A DNA stretch of 64,000 nucleotides from positions 62,001 to 126,000 of the forward strand of contig CANPYZ010000001.1 of the NCBI GenBank assembly GCA_947589035.1, read 5' to 3'. Below the pieces are notes generated by a model. That model was not told where the DNA came from. It made no database searches and was given only the letters and a program-made list of their open reading frames with translations. The position numbers were made by a program, and so were the translations under genes. Of the stretch, positions 1 to 6,819 are shown piece by piece. Positions within the stretch are counted from its first letter, which is position 1, and every line of letters begins with the position of its first letter. This DNA is from an uncultured Clostridia bacterium (lineage in GTDB: Bacteria > Bacillota > Clostridia > Oscillospirales > Ruminococcaceae).

Positions 1-966
1 GCAGCCTCTGGAAAGGTCATTGATTGGGGCATTTAATCCCTGAAGAATAGGACCGTATGCAGCGAAACCGCCGAGCCGCTGAGCGATTTTGTAACCAATA
101 TTTCCGGCTTCAATCAGCGGGAAAATGAAAGTGTTTGCTTGTCCGGCAACTTGTGAATCGGGGCATTTTACAGCGGCAACTTCTTTAGAGACAGCCGCAT
201 CGAACTGAAATTCGCCGTCAATGGTTAATTCGGGGTCAATTTTTCTTGCTTCAATGACAGCATCATGGCTTAACTGAACAGTGCCGCCCTTACCGGAACC
301 ATAAGTAGAAAAGCTTAATACAGCAACTTTCGGGTCAATGCCGAAATACGCCGCTGTTCTGGCAGTTTCCACAGCGACTTCAGCGAGCTGCTGAGCAGCC
401 GTTAAAACAACATTGCCTTCTTTGTCGGTTTTATCCGTATAGCCTAAATTGATTGCGCAGTCGCCCATAGAAATTTTTTCTTCTTTGCCGTTGACTTCAC
501 GGAACAGAATGAAAGAAGAGCTAACTAAATTTGCGCCTTTTTTGGTTTTCACAATCTGTAAAGCCGGTCTTACTGTATCCGCAGTAGAATATGTTGCACC
601 GCCGAGTAAAGCATCTGCTTTTCCGAGTTTTACAAGCATTGTGCCGAAATAATTTGATTTCTGGAGAGCGGAACGGCAGTCTTCTTCAGACATTTTGCCC
701 TTACGGAGTTCAGCCATTGTCTTCACCATTTCTTCCATTTCGGGGTAGGTCAGGGGGTCAAGGATTTCTGCCTTGTCAATCTGGAAATTGCCATCAGCGG
801 CAGCCTTTTTCACGTCGTCCACATTTCCGCAGAGAATCACGTCCATTAAATCTTCATTCAGAAGACGGGAAGCGGCGGAAAGGATTCTCGCATCAGTTCC
901 TTCCGTGAAAACGATTTTCTTTCTGCTTGCCTTGAGGTTATCCAGTAATTTGTCAAACATTGCCAT
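1..966 (-). CDS. pta: Phosphate acetyltransferase, 3' end cut by window edge
   Basis: Interconverts acetyl-CoA plus phosphate and acetyl phosphate plus CoA in the cytoplasm, the first step of acetate formation. The frame is open for 322 codons to the window edge. Near the visible end it reads GPILQGLNAPINDLSRGC, the family's C-terminal signature, and near the start TEGTDARIL; STYGSGKGG lies in between. The family is about 330 residues, so only a few codons are missing. ATG at 966 is chosen over ATG 960 because AAAGGAAG lies 8 nt upstream of it. An ackA partner would be expected beyond the left edge but is not visible. Confidence 0.95.
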   Translation of the reverse strand, partial: MAMFDKLLDNLKASRKKIVFTEGTDARILSAASRLLNEDLMDVILCGNVDDVKKAAADGNFQIDKAEILDPLTYPEMEEMVKTMAELRKGKMSEEDCRSALQKSNYFGTMLVKLGKADALLGGATYSTADTVRPALQIVKTKKGANLVSSSFILFREVNGKEEKISMGDCAINLGYTDKTDKEGNVVLTAAQQLAEVAVETARTAAYFGIDPKVAVLSFSTYGSGKGGTVQLSHDAVIEARKIDPELTIDGEFQFDAAVSKEVAAVKCPDSQVAGQANTFIFPLIEAGNIGYKIAQRLGGFAAYGPILQGLNAPINDLSRGC

Positions 967-1010
967 GGGAAAAACTTCCTTTCGTGTTAAAATAAAATAT
1001 TTACAGTTTC

Positions 1011-1039
1011 AGTATAGCACATTTTACCGGATTTGTCAA
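1011..1039 (-). promoter_or_regulatory. pta promoter
   Basis: On the minus strand TTGACA (1039-1034) is followed after 17 nt by TATACT (1016-1011). The bases TGTGC directly before the -10 make it an extended -10. It lies about 45 nt upstream of the pta start and is back to back with the promoter of the rightward operon. Confidence 0.8.
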
Positions 1040-1071
1040 GAAGATGTGAGAAAAATTTGGACAAAAGTTCT

Positions 1072-1113
1072 GAATTTCTGAAATTCGAAAAAAATTTATC
1101 GTTTTTCGATAAA
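1072..1113. promoter_or_regulatory. Two operator-like dyads between divergent promoters
   Basis: GAATTT (1072-1077) and AAATTC (1081-1086) form a dyad with a 3-nt centre. TTTATCG (1095-1101) and CGATAAA (1107-1113) form a perfect 7-bp dyad around TTTTT. The second ends 6 nt before the -35 of the rightward operon. They are candidate binding sites for the XRE regulator encoded as the second gene of that operon; this is inference. Confidence 0.45.
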
Positions 1114-1119
1114 AAAGTC

Positions 1120-1148
1120 TTGACAAAAGATAATTTCTGTGCTATACT
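1120..1148 (+). promoter_or_regulatory. Promoter of the DUF2975-to-ferritin operon
   Basis: TTGACA (1120-1125), 17-nt spacer, TATACT (1143-1148), with TGC directly before the -10. It mirrors the pta promoter and shares its TGTGC-TATACT core. The first start codon is about 35 nt downstream. Confidence 0.8.
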
Positions 1149-1182
1149 ATAAAAAAGCAGAAAGGCAGAAAGGATGAATGCA

Positions 1183-1647
1183 ATGAAATGGAATCAGGAT
1201 AAATCCCTGAATTTATCAATTATTTTAGTGAAAGTGTTATTTATATTAATTATATTATTAGCAATTTGCGTTCCGGTAATGGTGCATTGGTATGACATTA
1301 CATTGCCGAACGGGGCAGGACTGGTGAAAGGGTCAATTTTCGTACCGTTGACGATATGTTTATATTTAACGGCAATATTAGGGGAAATTTGTTTATTTCA
1401 TTTAGGGAAACTGCTGAATAATATTCGGAAAGATATTATTTTCAAGCCGGAAAACTGTCAGCATTTACGTTATATTTCGTGGTGTTGTCTGCTTGTGGCA
1501 ATTCCGTTCGGAATATTTGGAATATGGCGGTTTTTAGGGTTTTTCGTAGCATTTGCGGCAATTTTTTTCGGAATAGTGCTGCGGGTGCTGAAAAATGTTT
1601 TTGTCCGTGCGGTAGAACTTCAGGAAGAAAATGACTACACAATCTGA
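1183..1647 (+). CDS. DUF2975-family membrane protein
   Basis: A hydrophobic protein of about 154 residues with four predicted membrane segments (roughly residues 10-35, 50-75, 95-120 and 125-145). Size, topology and a small XRE regulator immediately downstream match the DUF2975 family, whose biochemical role is not established. ATG 1183 is preferred because AAAGG sits 9 nt before it; ATG 1174 follows that AAAGG with no spacing. It is the first gene of a seven-gene operon. Its pairing with the XRE gene suggests a sensor or antagonist of that regulator, which is inference. Confidence 0.75.
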   Translation: MKWNQDKSLNLSIILVKVLFILIILLAICVPVMVHWYDITLPNGAGLVKGSIFVPLTICLYLTAILGEICLFHLGKLLNNIRKDIIFKPENCQHLRYISWCCLLVAIPFGIFGIWRFLGFFVAFAAIFFGIVLRVLKNVFVRAVELQEENDYTI

Positions 1648-1660
1648 ACAGGAGAAGAAC

Positions 1661-1879
1661 ATGATTATTGTCAATTTAGATGTCATGATGGCGAAACGGA
1701 AAATTTCTTCCGGAGAGTTAGCCAAAAGAATTGAAATTACTCCTGCTAATCTTTCTATTTTGAAAACGGGGAAAGCGAAAGCAATTCGGTTTTCCACATT
1801 AGAAAAATTATGTGAAGTGTTAGACTGTCAGCCGGCAGATATTCTGGAGTACAGAAAGGAAGATACCAATGGACAGTAA
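1661..1879 (+). CDS. Small XRE-family HTH regulator
   Basis: A 72-residue cytoplasmic DNA-binding protein that is almost entirely one Cro/CI-type helix-turn-helix: the core reads SGELAKRIEITPANLSILK, followed by a conserved LEKLCEVLDCQPADIL helix. It resembles the YozG-like regulators that sit beside DUF2975 genes. ATG 1661 has GGAG 6 nt upstream; a longer frame from 1631 would overlap the previous gene and lacks a comparable site. Autoregulation through the dyads at 1072-1113 is plausible but inferred. Confidence 0.85.
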   Translation: MIIVNLDVMMAKRKISSGELAKRIEITPANLSILKTGKAKAIRFSTLEKLCEVLDCQPADILEYRKEDTNGQ

Positions 1880-2261
1880 AAAATCTGAATGGAAATATTA
1901 TTGTGTATTAACGGGAATTTTGCTGATTGTGGAAATTTTCATTGGGGCGTTTGTTCCTCATACAAAATGGTTAAGGTCATACGGGGGAGATATATTAGTG
2001 ATACCGTTAATTTACAGTATAATTCGAATATTCACGAATAAACTTCCGGCATTACTTCCGGTATTGGTGTGTGGAATAGGATTTTTGGCGGAAATAGCGC
2101 AATATTTTCATTTAAGTGACCGGTTAGGTTTTGCGAGGGGTAGTTTAATGAGTATTTTAATTGGCACAAGTTTCAGCTGGTTAGATATTATTTGTTATTT
2201 CGCCGGCATGTTATGTATTTACGCAGGAATGTATCTGAAAGGAGTTTTTCACCATGAGTAA
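1869..2261 (+). CDS. DUF2809-family membrane protein
   Basis: A 130-residue integral membrane protein with about four hydrophobic segments. It carries the FVPHTKWLRSYGGDILV block and a late IGTSFSWLDIICYFAG block that I recognise from DUF2809 proteins, whose function is unknown. It starts 11 nt inside the end of the XRE gene, behind an AAAGGAAG site, so the two are probably translationally coupled. Confidence 0.8.
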   Translation: MDSKKSEWKYYCVLTGILLIVEIFIGAFVPHTKWLRSYGGDILVIPLIYSIIRIFTNKLPALLPVLVCGIGFLAEIAQYFHLSDRLGFARGSLMSILIGTSFSWLDIICYFAGMLCIYAGMYLKGVFHHE

Positions 2262-2463
2262 AGCAATTTTTTCTGCAATGATGTTTGCGTTGTTATGTAC
2301 AGGAACGTTATCATTAGATAATGCGAACCAGAACAGTCATTTGCAGGATTTCAGCAGGCAAAGTATTATTCATCAGCAAATCATGCACCAGCAAGGTTTA
2401 GCAATTGACCAGAATCAAGCAGACGATGACGACGACCAGAAAAAAGGAGCAAGCCATGATTGA
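2254..2463 (+). CDS. Small exported His/Gln/Asp-rich peptide
   Basis: A 69-residue product that I do not recognise. The first 21 residues are a short basic start plus a hydrophobic stretch, consistent with a signal peptide. The remainder is polar and contains three His-Gln pairs (IHQQIMHQQG) and a run of five Asp near the C-terminus. AAAGGAG lies 9 nt before ATG. It overlaps its neighbours by 8 nt on both sides, which argues that it is translated. The acidic and histidine-rich make-up could bind metal; that is speculation. Confidence 0.6.
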   Translation: MSKAIFSAMMFALLCTGTLSLDNANQNSHLQDFSRQSIIHQQIMHQQGLAIDQNQADDDDDQKKGASHD

Positions 2464-3985
2464 ACCAGAAAATTACGAAACAATTTACGCACAGCCCGCA
2501 GAACCACAGCCGAAAATACAATATTCCCGAATTGAACAAATCGGAGCATTTTTAGCAATGATTGCAGGGTTTTTATTTATCCGGTTCACGTTACATCATG
2601 AAATGGGCTTGTTCACTACACTTTCTTATTGGTTTTTGATTACAACAGAAATGCTTTTCGTGAAAAAATCCGGCATGACGTTCAGCACAGCGGAAAAAAT
2701 TTTCATTGGCAGTATGTACCTTTTTTCAACAGTATATATTTTCACAGCGAATGAAACTATGCGAACATTAACCACAATTTTTCTAATTTTAAACAGCGGA
2801 ATATTTCTGTTAGGGGTAAGCACTTCCTTGAATACAATATTCCGGTTTTTGCCGGAAGCGTTATCTTTGTCTGTTTTTGCGATGCCGTTTGCGGATTTCG
2901 GGAAATGTTTTGAGGCGGTGAAACAGTCTAAAGGCAATGCCTTATGGAAAAATGCGTGGTATATTTTCGGAGGGCTGCTGATTGCTTTTCCGTTGACGTG
3001 TGCCGTTGCTTCATTACTTTGTCAGGCAGATGAAAACATGTCTGCAATTTTAGGAAGTTTTCTGAAAATTCCGCCGGAAGATTTGTTAATTTTCATTCCG
3101 GAAATTGCTTTCGGAATGTTAATTGGCTGTGCAATTTACAGCGCAATGTATAATTCCACGCACAGAGGAATTATTTTAGACGGGGAAGAAAGCGGAAGAA
3201 AAGCTGAACAGTTCCGATTTATTCCGAATTTAATGCTTTATACAGCCGTAACGCCGATAGGTTTATTATATATACTTTATGTCATTTCGCAATTAAATTA
3301 TTTCATGGGCGGATTTTTAGGAAAATTAGCTGAAGGCTATACTTACGCACAGTATGCACGAAAAGGATTTTTTGAATTATGTGTTGTTTGCTGTATCAAT
3401 ATCGCATTAATTGCCGGAATGGAATTTTCAGCGAAAGTGACCGGAGAGAAAAAGCCTTTACTGCTGAAAATCTATAATATTGGCTTAAGTTTATGTTCAT
3501 TATTTTTAGCTGGAACGGCTATAGCGAAAATGTTTTTATATATTCATTACTACGGCATGACAAGATTAAGAATTTACACAACATGGTTTATGATTTTGTT
3601 AGTGGTTGGATTTATGATTTTAATTTTCCGTCAGTTCCGGTATACGCTGAACATTGGAAAAACGGCATATATTGCGTTTAGTATTCTGTTCGGGGTGTTA
3701 GTATTTTCCCGACCTGACGAATGGATAACTCGTTATAATGCGCAGCAATATCTTTCAGGAAATTTACCGGAATTTGATACAAGAGTCATTTCGGAAATGT
3801 CCGAAGATGCATGGGCAGCAATGGCAAGTTATTCCCGAAATGATTTAATTAAATTATATTCTTCTCATCAGGAGAAAAATATCAATCCGGAAGAAATTTT
3901 TGAAGATGTTCACGAAGAACTGGAAAAAGACATTTATCAGAAATTAAATCTTTCCGCATGGGAAATTATGTATCATGGACAGTAA
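2456..3985 (+). CDS. DUF4153/DUF4173-like polytopic membrane protein
   Basis: About 509 residues with roughly twelve membrane segments after a 40-residue cytoplasmic N-terminus. The late segment HYYGMTRLRIYTTWFMILL and the soluble tail, including SRPDEWITRYNAQQYL and a following acidic helix, match the C-terminal pattern of DUF4153/DUF4173 proteins of unknown function. ATG 2456 has AAAAGGAG about 8 nt upstream; an upstream in-frame TTG at 2405 lies inside the preceding gene and is less likely. Confidence 0.75.
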   Translation: MIEPENYETIYAQPAEPQPKIQYSRIEQIGAFLAMIAGFLFIRFTLHHEMGLFTTLSYWFLITTEMLFVKKSGMTFSTAEKIFIGSMYLFSTVYIFTANETMRTLTTIFLILNSGIFLLGVSTSLNTIFRFLPEALSLSVFAMPFADFGKCFEAVKQSKGNALWKNAWYIFGGLLIAFPLTCAVASLLCQADENMSAILGSFLKIPPEDLLIFIPEIAFGMLIGCAIYSAMYNSTHRGIILDGEESGRKAEQFRFIPNLMLYTAVTPIGLLYILYVISQLNYFMGGFLGKLAEGYTYAQYARKGFFELCVVCCINIALIAGMEFSAKVTGEKKPLLLKIYNIGLSLCSLFLAGTAIAKMFLYIHYYGMTRLRIYTTWFMILLVVGFMILIFRQFRYTLNIGKTAYIAFSILFGVLVFSRPDEWITRYNAQQYLSGNLPEFDTRVISEMSEDAWAAMASYSRNDLIKLYSSHQEKNINPEEIFEDVHEELEKDIYQKLNLSAWEIMYHGQ

Positions 3986-4910
3986 ATTCATTTATTCTGA
4001 TGATAATAAACGTTATCACACTCTCTTCTATCATAACCGGCACAGATTCGGACACAGAATTGAAAAAGCCGTTTTAAATGGCGGTTTTACTTGTCCGAAT
4101 CTGGACGGCACAAAAGGAAATCAAGGTTGTGCATTTTGTGACGGGGGGAGCGGAGCATTTACAAAGGCGTTGCCATTACAGGAACAATTACATGCAGAAA
4201 TGACCAGAATCCGGAAAAAACGACCGGAAGCGAAAGCAATAGCCTATTTTCAGGTACACACGAACACCTATGCGCCAGTAGAATATTTAAGAACGATATT
4301 TGAAGAGGCAATGCAATTTGAAGGAATTATTGGGTTATCCATAGGCACAAGACCGGACTGCCTGCCGGAAGAAGTATTGCAATTCCTTGCTGAACTGAAT
4401 CAGAAAACATATTTAACAGTAGAATTAGGCGTGCAGACAATTCACGACAGAACAGCGGAAGATTTTGGAAGGGGATATTTATTTTCGGAATTTTTAGAAA
4501 GTTATCAGAAATTGCAAAATTTGAACATTCGAACATGTCTGCATATGATTAACGGCTTACATCGGGAAAGCATTCAGGACATGTTAGCTACAGCGGAAAT
4601 TTTAGGGAAACTGAAACCACAAGCAGTGAAAATTCAGCTTTTACACGTTCTGAACGGGACACGTTATGCGGAATTATTCCGTTCCGGTGAATATGTTCCT
4701 ATGACACAGGAAGAATATATTTACGCTGTAGTGAAACAACTGGAATATTTCCCGCCGGAAACAGTGATTGAACGGGTAACAGGAGACGGCGAAAAAGTGA
4801 AATTATTAGCTCCCTTATGGAGCAAAGACAAAATCCGCACATTAGGCGGAATAGACCAATTACAAGCAAAATTAGACACATGGCAAGGAAGGAATTTTAC
4901 TCATGTATAA
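3975..4910 (+). CDS. TIGR01212-family radical SAM protein (YhcC/YtqA-like)
   Basis: A 311-residue radical SAM enzyme. The iron-sulfur ligands C40, C52 and C55 form CX11CX2C inside GFTCPNLDGTKGN and GCAFCDGG, the spacing of the YhcC/YtqA family, rather than the classical CX3CX2C. The central VELGVQTIHD and the following HMINGLHRE are also typical. The substrate is not known. It overlaps the membrane protein before it by 11 nt and the ferritin-like gene after it by 8 nt. Confidence 0.9.
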   Translation: MDSKFIYSDDNKRYHTLFYHNRHRFGHRIEKAVLNGGFTCPNLDGTKGNQGCAFCDGGSGAFTKALPLQEQLHAEMTRIRKKRPEAKAIAYFQVHTNTYAPVEYLRTIFEEAMQFEGIIGLSIGTRPDCLPEEVLQFLAELNQKTYLTVELGVQTIHDRTAEDFGRGYLFSEFLESYQKLQNLNIRTCLHMINGLHRESIQDMLATAEILGKLKPQAVKIQLLHVLNGTRYAELFRSGEYVPMTQEEYIYAVVKQLEYFPPETVIERVTGDGEKVKLLAPLWSKDKIRTLGGIDQLQAKLDTWQGRNFTHV

Positions 4911-5634
4911 TTTATTAACAACAAAATATGTAAAATATTCTTATTCAGAATGGCTGAACGAGTTAAAACAAAATGACAAATGCCGATTGAAAATTGATTT
5001 TTCGGAAGAACCAGTGTTAAATCTTTCGGAAAGAAAGTTAATTTTCCCTTCAATCACCGCATTTCAACGAGGGGAACACAGTGACGGAATACATCTTCTG
5101 CATGAAGCGGAAAAATTTGCGGAACGCTATCAGGAACCGGATTATTTGGAAGTGATGAAATATTTCATTCGGGAAGAAAATTTCCATTCGTCCTATTTAG
5201 CAAGATACATGCATTTTTACCGTGAACCGCTGAAAAAAGAAATTGAGTTAGACAGAATTTTCCGGGAAATTCGGAAATCTATGGGAATTTTTTCAGAAAT
5301 TTCCGTGCTGGTTACAGCGGAAATCATTGCTTTAACGTATTATACAGCGTTAGGAAACGTCGGAGAAAAATTAAATAGTCCGGCATTAAGTGCAATTTGT
5401 CAGCAAATGTTACATGACGAATTAAGGCATATTATTTTGCAGTCTTACACATTAGGACACCTGCGGCATGACAAGAAAGTCGCTTTATTCCGGAAATTTT
5501 TAATGGAAAATACCACAATTGCCGTATGGGCAGCATATGGAAATGTTATTCAGGAAGGCGGATTCAGTTATTTTGCCTTTCGTGATGAAAATTTCGGTTA
5601 TTTAGAGCAATCTCTTCATTTAGTGCAGAAATAA
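4903..5634 (+). CDS. Ferritin-like diiron-fold protein
   Basis: A 243-residue helical protein I cannot assign to a named enzyme. It shows the paired ExxH signature of ferritin-like diiron proteins: E58 as a possible first ligand, E92-N-F-H95 in REENFHSS, E140 in VTAEIIAL, and E173-L-R-H176 in HDELRHI. That is consistent with a four-helix di-metal site. It is the last gene of the operon and its start overlaps the end of the radical SAM gene. An oxygenase or desaturase-like role is possible but inferred from ligands only. Confidence 0.65.
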   Translation: MYNLLTTKYVKYSYSEWLNELKQNDKCRLKIDFSEEPVLNLSERKLIFPSITAFQRGEHSDGIHLLHEAEKFAERYQEPDYLEVMKYFIREENFHSSYLARYMHFYREPLKKEIELDRIFREIRKSMGIFSEISVLVTAEIIALTYYTALGNVGEKLNSPALSAICQQMLHDELRHIILQSYTLGHLRHDKKVALFRKFLMENTTIAVWAAYGNVIQEGGFSYFAFRDENFGYLEQSLHLVQK

Positions 5635-5636
5635 AA

Positions 5637-5659
5637 AACCGTCTGAAATTCAGGCGGTT
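5637..5659. terminator. Bidirectional terminator
   Basis: AACCGTCTG (5637-5645) pairs with CAGGCGGTT (5651-5659) around a 5-nt loop, with A-rich and T-rich flanks. It lies 2 nt after the ferritin-like gene and 5 nt before the end of the convergent gene. Confidence 0.8.
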
Positions 5660-5663
5660 TTGC

Positions 5664-5876
5664 TTATGTTTCCGCATCGGCGGAATATAAAGGCGGTTTG
5701 AAATCGTCTTCATCGGAATTTTCCGGTTTTTGAATGGGAAACATCATGCTAATAGGAATAGCGAAAGTGACTAACATGACAACGGCGAGAACGAAAGCGA
5801 AAATTCTTTTCCGTTGTTTTCGTTTTCGGGCGAGTTCTAATAATTCTTCACGGGAATCATCATTTTCATCATACAT
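5664..5876 (-). CDS. Small single-span membrane protein
   Basis: A 70-residue protein with an acidic N-terminus, a strongly basic KRKQRKR stretch, then one hydrophobic segment (about residues 28-48) and a short acidic tail. The basic patch before the segment suggests the N-terminus stays inside. No family is recognised. ATG 5876 has AAAGGAG 8 nt upstream; a GTG three codons earlier would lie within that site. It follows the TraX gene by 14 nt and probably shares its transcript. Confidence 0.7.
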   Translation of the reverse strand: MYDENDDSREELLELARKRKQRKRIFAFVLAVVMLVTFAIPISMMFPIQKPENSDEDDFKPPLYSADAET

Positions 5877-5890
5877 GAGAAACACTCCTT

Positions 5891-6610
5891 TCAGGCGTAA
5901 CCAAATAAAGACAATTTAAGATAAAATAAAATTAACATATGTACGGGGTAAATGGCGTAAAAAGCATATTTCCAGAATTTTCCCTGAATGAAACCTCTTT
6001 CCTGATTGTATAAACTAACAGGAATAAAGGCTAACATGCAGGCAGCAGGCTGATTTAAAATACTGCACGGAACGACAGCTTGAAGAACAGGCTGATTTCT
6101 GAGTAAATACAATAGAAATAGAAATCCTACTCCACGCAAGCCATAATCCGCATTAAGCACCAAGGCAACGAAAGAAATCACTAACAGGGAAGAAAGTAAT
6201 TTTTCCGGAGAATGCGAATAGTTTTCGTAGCAAATCATGCATAACAACCCTAAAAACAATGTGAAAAATACATTCTGACCGGAATAGAACCATGTTCCGG
6301 AATGTTCTAAATTCCAGGGAATTTCGGAAATGACAGCGAAAAAGAATAAATTCATTGCATATTTCTTTTTGTCGTGAGTGTGCAGAAAACCTTCTGTTAA
6401 TAGAAATCCATACAACGGAAAAGCAATTCTTCCAATCATACGCAGAAGAAAATACACAGAAACGTTAAAATAAGGCGTTTCCCAGAAAACTTTCACGACT
6501 TCCGGAATATTTTCTAAAAGAATATGTGCAGTATGGTCAATTAACATGGTTACCACAGCAATGATTTTCAGGACACTGCCGGAAAGGCATTTTTTGTGTT
6601 GAGAGTTCAA
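5891..6610 (-). CDS. TraX-family membrane protein
   Basis: About 239 residues, eight to ten hydrophobic segments, and the N-terminal pattern LKIIAVVTMLIDHTAHILL followed by FPLYGFLLTEGF, characteristic of the TraX family. TraX was named for F-pilin N-acetylation, but chromosomal Firmicute homologues are not tied to conjugation and probably act as membrane acyltransferases of unknown substrate. The start is TTG at 6610: an in-frame stop lies directly upstream and the next ATG would remove the first membrane segment. No conjugation gene is nearby. Confidence 0.85.
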   Translation of the reverse strand: MNSQHKKCLSGSVLKIIAVVTMLIDHTAHILLENIPEVVKVFWETPYFNVSVYFLLRMIGRIAFPLYGFLLTEGFLHTHDKKKYAMNLFFFAVISEIPWNLEHSGTWFYSGQNVFFTLFLGLLCMICYENYSHSPEKLLSSLLVISFVALVLNADYGLRGVGFLFLLYLLRNQPVLQAVVPCSILNQPAACMLAFIPVSLYNQERGFIQGKFWKYAFYAIYPVHMLILFYLKLSLFGYA

Positions 6611-6753
6611 AATTTGTCACATCTTTCATGAATAGTATTTCTTCTATTGTAACACAATTCGCAGAAAAATGCAAGCATAATTTCAGTTATCCAATCAAAA
6701 TCATCAGTTTTAGGCATTTTTTTGTACAAATCGCCGAAATAGTGCGGAATACC

Positions 6754-6806
6754 TTGCTATTCAAGGCGGAGTATGTTATAATAAACTTCGTAGAATGTTT
6801 TACGAA
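6754..6806 (+). promoter_or_regulatory. Promoter plus dyad of the surface-protein cassette
   Basis: TTGCTA (6754-6759), 17-nt spacer, TATAAT (6777-6782) with TGT before it. Just downstream TTCGTA (6787-6792) and TACGAA (6801-6806) form a dyad around 8 nt, covering the expected transcription start, so it may be an operator. The first gene's ATG at 6820 follows an AGGAG site. Confidence 0.75.
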
Positions 6807-6819
6807 TAGGAGAATAACA

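Noticed and set aside
5891-6610. TraX as evidence of a conjugative element
   Set aside because: No transfer, relaxase, integrase or attachment site is nearby, and chromosomal TraX homologues are common in Firmicutes.
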